A DNA stretch of 64,000 nucleotides from Pelagadaptatus aseana (GCA_040365065.1 BAABNI010000004.1:124001-188000), one strand, 5' to 3'. Positions 26,258 to 34,881 are shown, counted from the stretch's first letter. Program-made: numbers and translations. The notes: generated by a model not told the origin, from the sequence alone.

Positions 26258-26883
26258 AGGACGCTACCCAAAACCAACTCCGCCTCGGGCGCACCTAAAA
26301 AATCACTGAGGTCCTGAGGCCGGTCGATATCCCCCAATGCCGGCATCAATTGATACGGCCAAGCCAGTTGCTGCAGTCGCTCCAGAGTTTGATCCAGCAC
26401 CCGATCAGTACCCCACTCAATGCCTTGAAACAGGCTTGCACTGAATCGCCGTAAAGCAATCAACACGTAACCGCCGTCATGAGCTGGCGTCAGAACAACC
26501 TCAGAACCTTTAAGCAAATAATCAGCAACTTGCTGTAAATGCCCAACACTGAAGTAAGGGCAATCACTGCCAATCAAAATCACCTGCTCGTACCGCTCGA
26601 GCAGGGTTTCAAAACAATGGCTCATGCGCTGACCAAGATCATCACCCTGTTGCAGTTGAGCACCTTCATAAAAATCTGACACCGGATCCTGAGGCAAGGA
26701 TTTTTCACTGAACCACAACTGATAATCCCAATCACGGGTGGCTGACAGAGTTGACCGGGTAAATTCCAGTAAGCGAATGTGTAATTGCACGCTTTCCTGC
26801 TCTGACAAGTCAGGTTGCATCCGGGTTTTAACACGGCCGGGAACCGGCCTTTTTGCAAATTGAACAACGCAACTGGAAGTCAT
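26227..26883 (-). CDS. TIGR04282-family glycosyltransferase-like protein
   Basis: CofC/nucleotidyltransferase-like fold protein of 218 residues. N-terminal VVQFAKRPVPGRVKTRM is the family signature, with VILIGSDCPYFSVGHLQQVA and the acidic GGYVLIALRR block near residues 90-145. The family is named transferase 1, rSAM/selenodomain-associated, and its biochemical reaction is not established. It is found next to the TIGR04283 transferase and an ArsS-type radical SAM gene, exactly as here, 12 bases after the former. Confidence 0.88.
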   Translation of the reverse strand: MTSSCVVQFAKRPVPGRVKTRMQPDLSEQESVQLHIRLLEFTRSTLSATRDWDYQLWFSEKSLPQDPVSDFYEGAQLQQGDDLGQRMSHCFETLLERYEQVILIGSDCPYFSVGHLQQVADYLLKGSEVVLTPAHDGGYVLIALRRFSASLFQGIEWGTDRVLDQTLERLQQLAWPYQLMPALGDIDRPQDLSDFLGAPEAELVLGSVLYDSLSRLRA

Positions 26884-26895
26884 AATACCATTCTA

Positions 26896-27564
26896 TTAAC
26901 GATAACTTTTTTTGAGTTCGGCCGGATCTGCGCCCCAATAAAACCGCCAGCGCAGCCACCACATCAGCCTAATCGTTTTGAAAATACCGTTTTCCTCCCA
27001 ACGTCGACTGGATGTTGTAACCCGGTGACGCGCCACAAATGGCCGCCTTGACTTCAGGCGCCGGCACAGATCGATATCTTCCATCAACGGGATCTCTGCA
27101 AAACCCTGCAATTCCATCCAGACATCGCGGCGAACAAACAGGCACTGATCCCCGGTAGCAATCGCGGAGATCTGAGAACGACGATTCATAAACCAGGCCA
27201 CCACTGTCAACATCCAGTGCGAACCTGAAAGACTGACCGGAAAAAATCCCCAGGGTGCCTGCTTTGACTGCCAGTCGGCATAATCCACTAAAAACTGGTC
27301 CGGCAACCGGGTGTCCGCATGAAGAAATAACAGATACTCACCTGACGCCATACGGGCACCGGCATTCATCTGCAAAGCCCTGCCAGGGGGACTCAAAAAA
27401 ATCTGATCTGCCAATCCCGACGCCTTACTTACGGTGTCATCCGCACTGCCACCATCAACCACCACAACCTCAACGCCGCTGATCCTTAATGGCTGCAACA
27501 AAATCAGGGTGGATTCAATACCATCGGCTTCATTCAAACAGGGAACAATAATACTTAAACTCAC
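26896..27564 (-). CDS. TIGR04283-family glycosyltransferase (GT2 fold)
   Basis: GT-A family 2-like protein of 222 residues starting at a GTG whose second base begins the stop region of arsS (GTGA overlap). The opening SLSIIVPCLNEADGIESTL, VVVVDGGSADDTV and the acidic motif FLHADTRLPD are the nucleotide-sugar-binding features. MEDIDLCRRLKSR near residue 175 is the second conserved block. A longer frame to 27618 would use a TTG with no ribosome site. The substrate is unknown. The family travels with TIGR04282 and arsS. Confidence 0.88.
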   Translation of the reverse strand: MSLSIIVPCLNEADGIESTLILLQPLRISGVEVVVVDGGSADDTVSKASGLADQIFLSPPGRALQMNAGARMASGEYLLFLHADTRLPDQFLVDYADWQSKQAPWGFFPVSLSGSHWMLTVVAWFMNRRSQISAIATGDQCLFVRRDVWMELQGFAEIPLMEDIDLCRRLKSRRPFVARHRVTTSSRRWEENGIFKTIRLMWWLRWRFYWGADPAELKKSYR

Positions 27565-28547
27565 GCGGACAGAGCCCCACCACAACTGCTTCCCTGCCCG
27601 GCAGTACAACCATAACAATGCTCGCCCACCACAATCGGCATACCCTCAAGATCGCGTTCCATCAAATCCCGTAAATGAATACGTCGGCTATCCGATGCGA
27701 TCAGCTGATCCACTTCCGTCAACTGCATGGGCCAGTGCAACATCTGATTGAAATCGCAATCATAGACATGCCCCTGCCAGTCCACACTTAATAGTGAGCG
27801 GCACATAACACTGCTCATATTGTCTGCGCTGTAGTTGTTCTTCAACAGCGTCAGATAATCATCAAACTGATCGTGGGCCAGCAGCACACTGCCAAATCGG
27901 CTTATAGGCATATTGGTGATGGTCAGCAGTTCATGGAATATAATGTCATAACGCTGCGCCAACTGTTGTTTATAGTCTTTTTGCAGCTGCTCTTGTGGAG
28001 GCGGCAAAAAAGGTCCGCCGGGATTGTAAACCAAATCCAGGACCAACTCGCTGTCTCGACCATACCCCAAAGCATTGAGCCGCTGCAGCGCTTCAATCGA
28101 AGCTTGATAAACCCCCTTGCCACGCTGCTGATTGACATTATCCTCTTCGTAACACGGCAAGGATGCGACAATCCTGACTTGCTGTTGCGCCAGAAAATCG
28201 GCCATGCCCTCATACCCCGGTTCCAGTAGAACCGTTAGGTTACAGCGGTCAATAACCTCACAGCCTCTCTTTCTGGCCTCCGCAACCAGATACTGAAAAT
28301 GGGGATTCATCTCTGGTGCCCCACCGGTCAAATCCAGCGAACGGATTCCCTGCCGATCTATAAATTCCAGCACCAAATCAATGGTGGTCTTATCCATCAA
28401 TTCAGTGCGTTTGGGACCGGCATTAACATGACAGTGAGTGCAACTTAGATTGCACAGATACCCGAGATTCACTTGCAAAGCCGTCAGACGATCACGTCGC
28501 AGTCGAGGAAAATCGCTACTGCGCAACAACGGTTCGGTATCTCTCAT
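27561..28547 (-). CDS. arsS: ArsS-type radical SAM/Cys-rich protein
   Basis: Radical SAM enzyme of 328 residues related to arsenosugar biosynthesis ArsS (TIGR04167 family). The cluster-binding motif CNLSCTHC lies near residues 32-39, followed by LDLTGGAPEMNPHFQYL. The C-terminal Cys-rich motif CYGCTAGQGSSCGG is family-typical. Some relatives carry selenocysteine in this C-terminal region, but here the codons read as Cys. No arsM methyltransferase or ars operon is adjacent in the window, so an arsenosugar role is inferred from the family only. Forms an operon with the two transferases downstream. Confidence 0.9.
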   Translation of the reverse strand: MRDTEPLLRSSDFPRLRRDRLTALQVNLGYLCNLSCTHCHVNAGPKRTELMDKTTIDLVLEFIDRQGIRSLDLTGGAPEMNPHFQYLVAEARKRGCEVIDRCNLTVLLEPGYEGMADFLAQQQVRIVASLPCYEEDNVNQQRGKGVYQASIEALQRLNALGYGRDSELVLDLVYNPGGPFLPPPQEQLQKDYKQQLAQRYDIIFHELLTITNMPISRFGSVLLAHDQFDDYLTLLKNNYSADNMSSVMCRSLLSVDWQGHVYDCDFNQMLHWPMQLTEVDQLIASDSRRIHLRDLMERDLEGMPIVVGEHCYGCTAGQGSSCGGALSA

Positions 28548-28747
28548 GATATTTCCTGTCAGACAATTGAATCTTTATTGGTTGTAGAGTCTACCCGAGC
28601 AGAGTCGTTCAGAAAATCCATTCGGCAGTTCACAAGGGGATCTGCTACAATGCCCCGCCATTGGCGTCAGCCAGACTTTCATGCCAACGCAAAGGATGTC
28701 ATTGCGCCAGCATGCAAGTAGATGTGCAAGCAAGAGCGCATAAAAAA

Positions 28748-28824
28748 GTCCCCGTAGCTCAGCTGGATAGAGCAAGCGCCTCCTAAGCGCTAGGTCGGAC
28801 GTTCGAATCGTCTCGGGGACGCCA
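28748..28824 (+). tRNA. tRNA-Arg (anticodon CCU)
   Basis: Cloverleaf of 77 bases with encoded CCA. The acceptor GTCCCCG pairs with CGGGGAC. The anticodon stem AGCGC/GCGCT closes the loop CTCCTAA, giving anticodon CCT at 28782-28784. The T arm has TTCGAAT. It reads AGG codons. No integrase or displaced att copy is seen downstream, although tRNA genes are common integration sites. Confidence 0.97.
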
Positions 28825-28850
28825 CTCACTCTAATAACTCGCCGATTCCA

Positions 28851-29573
28851 ATGAACCTGTTACTGCTGACACCAGAAGATCTTTGCCCATCCCGGGGCAT
28901 TCATCCCATGGCCAAAATACAGGACCGGCGAGCACGGCACCTGATACAAACCAATCGAGTCGAATGTGGTGACACCGTCAAAGCCGGGATGATCAATGGC
29001 GATATGGGGATTGCCACCATAGTAAGCATTGACGGTACTTGCCTGTCACTGGAGCTCAATCTCAATAAAGCGCCACCACCACCGCTGCCGGTGACGCTGA
29101 TCATGGCATTACCTCGCCCGAAAATGCTCAAGCGCACTCTGCAAACCATTGCCACCATGGGCGTGAAAAAACTCTACTTCATCAACAGTTACCGCGTAGA
29201 AAAGAGTTATTGGCAAAGTCCCTGGCTGGATGCCATAAAGATTCAGGAGCAATTGATTCTGGGGCTGGAACAAGGCTGTGATACCCAGCTGCCACAAGTC
29301 ATACTGAACAAGCGTTTCAAGCCCTTTGTAGAAGATGACATGCCGGCCTTGTGCCAAGACCGCCGGGCCCTGGTGGCCCACCCATATACAACCACACCCT
29401 GCCCCGCGGCTTCTTTAGAGGATACGCTGTTGGTCATCGGGCCGGAAGGTGGCTTTATCCCCTATGAGGTGGATAAATTACAACAGGCAGGTTGCGAGGC
29501 CATCCATCTCGGGGACAGAATCCTGCGCGTTGAAACGGCAGTGCCGGTGTTACTGGCCAAACTCTTCCCCTGA
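28851..29573 (+). CDS. rsmE: 16S rRNA m3U1498 methyltransferase RsmE
   Basis: SPOUT-class methyltransferase modifying U1498 of 16S rRNA. The 240-residue product has an N-terminal PUA-like part (RRARHLIQTNRVECGDTVKA). The knotted SAM-binding C-terminal part has VIGPEGGFIPYEVDKLQQAG and LGDRILRVETAVPVLLAKL. It starts 26 bases after the tRNA. It converges with the GGDEF/EAL gene, with only three bases between the stops. Confidence 0.94.
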   Translation: MNLLLLTPEDLCPSRGIHPMAKIQDRRARHLIQTNRVECGDTVKAGMINGDMGIATIVSIDGTCLSLELNLNKAPPPPLPVTLIMALPRPKMLKRTLQTIATMGVKKLYFINSYRVEKSYWQSPWLDAIKIQEQLILGLEQGCDTQLPQVILNKRFKPFVEDDMPALCQDRRALVAHPYTTTPCPAASLEDTLLVIGPEGGFIPYEVDKLQQAGCEAIHLGDRILRVETAVPVLLAKLFP

Positions 29574-29576
29574 CCG

Positions 29577-32033
29577 TCAAACCTCTTTTAAACCGTCAGC
29601 TTGTGACTGCAATAGCGCCTGAAAGTCTTGTTTAGGAATTGGCCGCGAGAAGAGGAAGCCCTGATAATAGTTGCAACCAAAGCCATCCAGGATAGCCAGT
29701 TGTCCCTCGGTCTCAACACCTTCGGCGATCACATTAAGGTCGAGCATCGCCCCCATCGCCACAATCATCTCAACCAGAGAGCGATCGTTGAAATCTTCTT
29801 CGATATCCCGCACAAAGCTGTAATCAATCTTCAGGTTTTCAACCGGTAGACGCTTGAGATAGCTGATGGAAGAGTAACCGGTACCAAAATCATCCAGTGA
29901 AAAACTGATATTAAGATCCATCAGTTTCTGCATGGTCTCAATAGAGTTCTCAATATTGTCGATGGCAACGCTTTCAGTCACTTCAAAATCGAGCATCTGT
30001 CCATCAATGCTTTCTTCTTTCAGTATGCGCTCAACACTCTCGGTAAAGTTGGCATCCAGTAACTGACGTGGACTGATGTTGACACTCAGGCGCATGCCCT
30101 CATGCCACAACCCGTGACTCTGCAACATTTTGATGGTCCGGCAACCTTCCTGAATAACCCAATAACCAACATCAAACATCAACCCCGAAGATTCCAACTG
30201 GGGAATAAATTCCCCGGGTGATACCATGCCCCGCTCCGGATGTTGCCAGCGGATCAGGGCCTCTGCACCTTTGATATTTTTGCTCATGGCACAATATTTT
30301 GGCTGAAAAAACAAAACAAATTCGGAGTTTTCGTAAGCTTTATGCAGTTCGGCCTCCAGCACCAACTGGCGACTGACTTTTTCCGACATGGCCACATTAA
30401 AGAACTCGACCGCATTACGCCCCCGTCCTTTGACCTGATACATGGCCGTATCGGCAAAACGCAACAACTCATCGGCCGACGTCTTGTCTTCTTCGTAGAT
30501 CTTTACCCCGATACTGCAGGAAACGTGCAAGCGTATGTCTTCATGGGGATAGGGCTCACTGACGCTGAGCCGCAACTTTTCGGCAACTTCACCGGCTTTC
30601 AGGCAAGCTGTTTCAAAATCATCATCAAGGACCGTCAATACCACCACGAATTCATCACCACTCAGGCGTGACACCACATCTTCTTCACGAACGCCGGCGC
30701 GTAAACGGGCAGCTACCTGTTTCAGCAGCTCATCACCAACGGCGTGCCCCAAGGAGTCATTGATACTTTTGAAATGATCGAGATCAATAAACAGTACCGC
30801 ACCAAAATAATGATGCCGCCGCGAGCGCATGATTTCATTTTCAAGTCGCTCCACCAGATTTCTGCGATTGGGAAGCCCGGTCAGAATATCGTGGTAGGCC
30901 ATATAGGCCATGCGCTCTTCCACTTCACGGCGGTCGGAAATATCATTGAGCACCATCAGGATATAGCGCTGTCCCGACATGGTAATGGGCGTCGAGTGAC
31001 ACTGCAGATACAACACCTTACCCCCGTGACTGGAGAAGTAACCATCAAACTCCATGGCGGCGGGTGAATCCTTAAGACTGTTGTCCAGTAACTGACGCTT
31101 CAGCTCCTGTTGCTTGTCGAAAAAGAAATCGAAGTCGGAAGTAAACAGGTTCTTACTGGTTATCTCATCGGCAGAAAAGCCGCAAAACTGCTCAAAACTG
31201 GGATTGGCATAGGTAATGTCCCCTTGAATAGTCCGCACCGCAATCATGGCGGGCATTTCATGAAACATTTTGCGCACCAGCTCTTCACTTTCTCGCAGGT
31301 TTTGCTCAGCCTCAATACGCTTATCCAGAGTAATTTCGACGGAATCCATCAGGTCATTGACCGCCTTAGACAGACGGGTCAGTTCGTTCGGGCTTTGCGG
31401 ATCAACAATGGTCAGGCGCTTTTCACCTGGATGATCGGGCTGAATCTCGCTGATTTCCTGACTCATTTGCACCAGCGGTTTTGCCAGCAAACGGTAGAAG
31501 GCAAAGAACATCAAAAATACCAGCACGAAATTCCGGAAAATACCCGAGATCAACACCAACACTGATCGATCATAAAATCCGGCCAGTGCCAAATCCACAT
31601 CGACGTGAAAAATCACCTGACCAACTGCCCCTCTGCCGTAATCAGGTATATTCAAATCCGCGGTGTAAATCCGCTTGTTGTCCTGCTGAAGAATGTTGGT
31701 GAGCCAACCGGTTGAAGACTGCTGCCGGGGTTTGGTCCCCGATGCCAGGGTATTACCCAGTTCATCTTTGATGGCCACCTGATAGACAAAATCATAAGCC
31801 AACAAACTGTTCACCACTTCCAGAGACAGATCGTCATCCAAAGTATGTACGGCACGCGAAGCCGGTGGTTCAATCACTTCGGCAACCCGATCAAGCACCA
31901 GATCAAGGTTATCGGACTGAGCAATGTAATCGAAATACAGCTGGATAAAGCTCATGCTCAAACCCAGCACAAAGGCCAAAGCCACGCCAACCTTGGCCAA
32001 CCGAAACGAAATCCCCGATAAACGTCTACTCAC
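29577..32033 (-). CDS. Membrane-bound PAS-GGDEF-EAL c-di-GMP protein
   Basis: Cyclic-di-GMP turnover protein of 818 residues, GTG start. Order: transmembrane helix (about 11-33), periplasmic sensor domain (about 34-157), transmembrane helix (about 158-182), HAMP (about 183-235), PAS (about 250-365), GGDEF (about 380-545) and EAL (about 560-805). The cyclase signature is RLSGDEF, a common active variant. The phosphodiesterase has EALIRWQHP, a conserved acidic DFEVTES and DDFGTGYSS. All look intact, so net direction cannot be told from sequence. Nearby PilZ proteins and flagellar genes make motility control plausible. It is monocistronic. Confidence 0.94.
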   Translation of the reverse strand: MSRRLSGISFRLAKVGVALAFVLGLSMSFIQLYFDYIAQSDNLDLVLDRVAEVIEPPASRAVHTLDDDLSLEVVNSLLAYDFVYQVAIKDELGNTLASGTKPRQQSSTGWLTNILQQDNKRIYTADLNIPDYGRGAVGQVIFHVDVDLALAGFYDRSVLVLISGIFRNFVLVFLMFFAFYRLLAKPLVQMSQEISEIQPDHPGEKRLTIVDPQSPNELTRLSKAVNDLMDSVEITLDKRIEAEQNLRESEELVRKMFHEMPAMIAVRTIQGDITYANPSFEQFCGFSADEITSKNLFTSDFDFFFDKQQELKRQLLDNSLKDSPAAMEFDGYFSSHGGKVLYLQCHSTPITMSGQRYILMVLNDISDRREVEERMAYMAYHDILTGLPNRRNLVERLENEIMRSRRHHYFGAVLFIDLDHFKSINDSLGHAVGDELLKQVAARLRAGVREEDVVSRLSGDEFVVVLTVLDDDFETACLKAGEVAEKLRLSVSEPYPHEDIRLHVSCSIGVKIYEEDKTSADELLRFADTAMYQVKGRGRNAVEFFNVAMSEKVSRQLVLEAELHKAYENSEFVLFFQPKYCAMSKNIKGAEALIRWQHPERGMVSPGEFIPQLESSGLMFDVGYWVIQEGCRTIKMLQSHGLWHEGMRLSVNISPRQLLDANFTESVERILKEESIDGQMLDFEVTESVAIDNIENSIETMQKLMDLNISFSLDDFGTGYSSISYLKRLPVENLKIDYSFVRDIEEDFNDRSLVEMIVAMGAMLDLNVIAEGVETEGQLAILDGFGCNYYQGFLFSRPIPKQDFQALLQSQADGLKEV

Positions 32034-32118
32034 CTAGTGTGTCTCTGTCTGTTTGTTTGATGTGCTGCCACTTTATTAATTATTGTTCGCAAACAACCAA
32101 CTTAAAGGATAGCAGTGT

Positions 32119-32640
32119 TCAGTGATTGTGCTTTTCCATCGTTTGTATCGCATCGCGGTAAAGCTCCGCCATGTCCCTGGCAAAGCAACAGAAGATTACG
32201 TCAATATTGGCGTTTTCTTCGAGAAAAATCTGTACAGTGGTTACCGCCACAGTAACCGCCTGATCAGCCGGGTAACCGTAAACCCCACAACTTATGGCAG
32301 GAAACGCAATGGATTGAAAGCCTTGTCGCGCTGCCAGCTCAAGACTTTTGCGATAACAACTGGCCAGTAATTCAGGCTCCTGTGACATACCGCCCTGCCA
32401 GACCGGCCCAACCGTGTGATAAATGGCGTTGGCCGATAACTCAAAACCGGGCGTTGCTTTGACATCGCCGGTGTCACAGCGGCCAAGATTCCGACAGGCC
32501 TGAGGTAAATGGGGACCTGCCGCTCGATGAATGGCGCCATCAACGCCACCACCACCGGCCAGAGCGTTGTTAGCGGCATTGACAATAACATCCACATGCA
32601 ACCGGGTGATATCACCTTCAACAACTCGCATTCCCATCAT
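32119..32640 (-). CDS. ymdB: Macrodomain protein, O-acetyl-ADP-ribose deacetylase-like
   Basis: Macrodomain of 173 residues resembling E. coli YmdB. Motifs: GDITRLHVDVIVNAANNALA with the ligand-contacting Asn pair, GGGGVDGAIHRAAGPHL, the Gly-rich IAFPAISCGVYGYPADQA, and TVGPVWQGG. It hydrolyses O-acetyl-ADP-ribose or removes ADP-ribose in related proteins. RNase III inhibition has been reported for E. coli YmdB. The start at 32640 has a good AAGAGG ribosome site. Divergent from the structured leader at 32851. Confidence 0.92.
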   Translation of the reverse strand: MMGMRVVEGDITRLHVDVIVNAANNALAGGGGVDGAIHRAAGPHLPQACRNLGRCDTGDVKATPGFELSANAIYHTVGPVWQGGMSQEPELLASCYRKSLELAARQGFQSIAFPAISCGVYGYPADQAVTVAVTTVQIFLEENANIDVIFCCFARDMAELYRDAIQTMEKHNH

Positions 32641-32996
32641 CTCGCCTCTTTATTATTGATGTGCTGGCATAACTGTCAGGAACAGGCTTTGCATCACTTA
32701 GTGCAGGGTGCGCAAATTTTGACTCAGAATCGCACCAGACAAAGTAACTCAACAGGTTATCAATTATAGCTTGAGTATCTTGTTAAATGGGGCCTCTAAC
32801 CCACTAAATTCAAAAAGAAATTGGATTTGTATCAAAAAAACAACTACACCAATAAGGAAAGAGGCCGACAACCTGTAAAGAGGCCCTGCACGGATGCCCG
32901 TAGACCATCGACTTTGGATACGGAGTACAGGGGAGACTCCCCTGAAGACAAATTGTCGAAATGCGGGCCCCTTATTGATCAATGAGGTAAACAGCC
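32641..32996. other. 356-base gap; structured leader in the 3' half
   Basis: No open frame of interest. The first 200 bases are A/T rich and show no promoter that I could assign with confidence. From 32851 the region becomes densely self-complementary, as described under the ncRNA entry. Confidence 0.7.
32851..32976 (+). ncRNA. Candidate structured 5' leader / cis-regulatory RNA
   Basis: Nested complementarity seen by hand. AATAAGG (32851-32857) pairs with CCTTATT (32970-32976). GGCC-GACAA (32863-32871) pairs with TTGTC (32953-32957) and GGCC (32966-32969). CCTGTA (32872-32877) pairs with TACAGG (32926-32931). CCGTA (32898-32902) pairs with TACGG (32919-32923), enclosing CCA/TGG. There is a small GCA-CGGA-TGC hairpin at 32888-32897. 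AGGGGA-GAC-TCCCCT (32929-32943) competes with the CCTGTA/TACAGG helix. The closing stem ends 20 bases before the ATG of the next gene, directly before its GAGG site. It does not match the riboswitch consensuses I can recall. Confidence 0.5.
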
Positions 32997-33497
32997 ATGG
33001 GGATTTGTGCTGAAGAATTGCGAGCCTATGTTGTAGCTCCATGCCTTGAACACCTGGGGGAATGGTCCAAAGCGGCAGAAAACCTGCTTCTGGGCACCGC
33101 AGCCCTGGAATCGTCTATGGGGTTTCATCTCCATAACCATGGACAGAGAGGTGTTGGCCTGTTTCAGATCCTGCCAGAACGCCACACTGAAATCTGGGAT
33201 CACTTCCTGATCGGCGATGCAGATATGGCCTCAAAAGTCAGAGGTCTGGCCAGCCAAAGAGAGTTTCTGGTTCACCCCCACGCGGAACTCGCCACCAACC
33301 TCAGCTACGCCACTGCCATTGCCTGGATGATCTATAAATACAATCGAATCACTCTGCCCGATGCCTCAGACACCGAAGGGCTGGCAAAAGCCTGGATCAA
33401 GGGCTACCACAATGGCGATGCAGAAGAAACTACGTCCTGTCACCTGTTTGTCAACGCCTACCAACGTCACGTCAGCAGCACGGCTTCAGCAGCCTGA
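32997..33497 (+). CDS. Phage-type lysozyme/transglycosylase-like protein
   Basis: Protein of 166 residues without signal peptide. LLLGTAALESSMGFHLHNHG followed by QRGVGLFQILPERHTEIW (residues about 30-67) resembles the Glu-containing core of lytic-transglycosylase-like folds in tail or lysis proteins of marine phages. The Glu of ALESS is the likely catalytic acid. YATAIAWMIYKYNRI and GLAKAWIKGYHN fit the helical remainder. Ribosome site GAGG lies 9 bases before the ATG. No other phage gene is adjacent, so it may be a domesticated remnant or a stand-alone murein enzyme. The family call is from memory and was not searched. Preceded by the structured leader. Confidence 0.6.
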   Translation: MGICAEELRAYVVAPCLEHLGEWSKAAENLLLGTAALESSMGFHLHNHGQRGVGLFQILPERHTEIWDHFLIGDADMASKVRGLASQREFLVHPHAELATNLSYATAIAWMIYKYNRITLPDASDTEGLAKAWIKGYHNGDAEETTSCHLFVNAYQRHVSSTASAA

Positions 33498-33513
33498 GCT
33501 CAAGCTAATGGCA

Positions 33514-33888
33514 TCAATGTTTGCTGTTGTTATCGGAGGTTCGACGACCACAGTTGGCCCGCCGATCAGGCTGGATAGAGGAGCCTCGATACTCACTGCG
33601 GCGATCCAGATTAAGACGACGTTCATTATGGCGACGCTCATGATGAGCACCATCTTCAGACATTTTCTGAATCCAGCAAACGCCACCGGAATCTTTTATG
33701 GCCTTTTCATAGCGCTCGGCCTCTTCGAGGTCGACCCCTTTCTTGATGACGACGGGTTTGCCACAGGACAAACTCTGCAACACCCCATCAGACATATGAA
33801 ATCGCTGCTGTAACTGCTTCCTAGCAATTTCCGCTTCAACAATATCGGTAAACTTGTCGATATAGACAACTTCGTAGCGGCTATCCAT
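33514..33888 (-). CDS. Hypothetical protein with basic Arg-rich tail
   Basis: A 124-residue protein that I cannot assign. The first 80 residues look folded: YEVVYIDKFTDIVEAEIARK and SLSCGKPVVIKKGVDLEEAE, then RYEKAIKDSGGVCWI, a pattern reminiscent of the L7/L12-like small alpha/beta unit. The tail is repetitive and basic, with four spaced RR pairs (ERRHNERRLNLDRR, then PDRR and CGRR). Start choice: ATG at 33888 has AGAGG 8 bases upstream. ATGs at 33894 and 33915 are in frame but have badly spaced sites. Convergent with the lysozyme-like gene, 16 bases between stops. Confidence 0.7.
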   Translation of the reverse strand: MDSRYEVVYIDKFTDIVEAEIARKQLQQRFHMSDGVLQSLSCGKPVVIKKGVDLEEAERYEKAIKDSGGVCWIQKMSEDGAHHERRHNERRLNLDRRSEYRGSSIQPDRRANCGRRTSDNNSKH

Positions 33889-33972
33889 GAACATGGCCTC
33901 TTTAATTAATCCCATCCTTATGGAATAGCATTAAACAGCCGTTTTTTCAAAAACCTCAGATATTGTGTGGTT

Positions 33973-34881
33973 CTATACCTGTGTCACCTCAATAAACTGC
34001 ACGCCTTCAGCGGCACCCGAGGTATTGCCGCCCACCACCGTTTGCTCTTCGGCATATTCATAGGCTTTGCGCTCACCACTGCGATCAATGGCGAGCTCGG
34101 TAAAATTAAACAATTCACGATCGGCAAGCTGTGAAGGCGCCACATTCTGCATGGCAGTGAAAATGCTTTCGATGCGGCTGGGGTGTTCTCTTTCCCACTG
34201 CCTCAGCATTTGCTTGATATTCTGCCTCTGCAGATTTTCCTGTGAGCCACACAGATTACAGGGAATGATGGGAAAACGTTTGATTTCAGCAAAGGCCTCA
34301 AGATCCCGTTCCCGGCAATAGGCCATAGGGCGGATCACGATGTTTCGCTTGTCATCGGACAGCAGTTTGGGAGGCATCCCGGACAGTCTGGAACCATAGA
34401 ACATGTTGAGAAACATGGTTTCAACAATATCGTCTTTGTGATGCCCAAGAGCAATCTTGGTCGCACCAATGTCTTCGGCAAATGAGTACAGAGTCCCGCG
34501 TCTCAACCTTGAACAAAGACCACAGGTGGTTTTGCCCTCTGGAATCTTGCTCTTCACTACCGAGTAGGTATCCCGCTCAATGATGTAATACTCAATACCC
34601 AGTGAATCGAGATAATCAGGCAGAATATGCTCGGGAAACCCCGGTTGCTTCTGATCCATATTGACGGCCACCAGTTCAAACTTAACCGGGGCACTTTTCT
34701 GCAAATTCATCAGGACATTGAGCATGCAATAGGAATCCTTGCCGCCCGAGAGGCACACCATGACCTTGTCGCCATCCTCGATCATATTAAAGTCGGTAAT
34801 GGCCAGCCCCACCTGACGCCTGAGACGCTTTTGCAACTTGTTAAACTCCAGCCGCTCTTTGCGTGCGCTTGCCTCTGTCAT
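33973..34881 (-). CDS. ttcA: tRNA 2-thiocytidine synthetase TtcA
   Basis: ATP- and Fe-S-dependent enzyme that thiolates C32 of several tRNAs. The 302-residue product has the PP-loop CLSGGKDSYCML near residues 43-54, the cluster/catalytic CxxC TCGLCSRLRRG near 120 and IPCNLCGSQENLQRQN near 210. The order and length are those of TtcA. The C-terminal 40 residues are less conserved. A 296-base gap separates it from the divergent PilZ gene. Confidence 0.96.
   Translation of the reverse strand: MTEASARKERLEFNKLQKRLRRQVGLAITDFNMIEDGDKVMVCLSGGKDSYCMLNVLMNLQKSAPVKFELVAVNMDQKQPGFPEHILPDYLDSLGIEYYIIERDTYSVVKSKIPEGKTTCGLCSRLRRGTLYSFAEDIGATKIALGHHKDDIVETMFLNMFYGSRLSGMPPKLLSDDKRNIVIRPMAYCRERDLEAFAEIKRFPIIPCNLCGSQENLQRQNIKQMLRQWEREHPSRIESIFTAMQNVAPSQLADRELFNFTELAIDRSGERKAYEYAEEQTVVGGNTSGAAEGVQFIEVTQV

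Noticed and set aside
28748..28824. Genomic island attachment at tRNA-Arg
   Set aside because: No integrase and no repeated tRNA 3' end was seen downstream; flanking genes are chromosomal.
29577..32033. Inactive GGDEF domain because the motif is SGDEF
   Set aside because: The SGDEF variant is common among active cyclases and the rest of the domain is intact.
32851..32976. Guanidine-II (mini-ykkC) or c-di-GMP-I riboswitch because ACGG appears twice
   Set aside because: The ACGG occurrences are not both in hairpin tetraloops as the guanidine-II class requires, and the conserved c-di-GMP-I core is missing.
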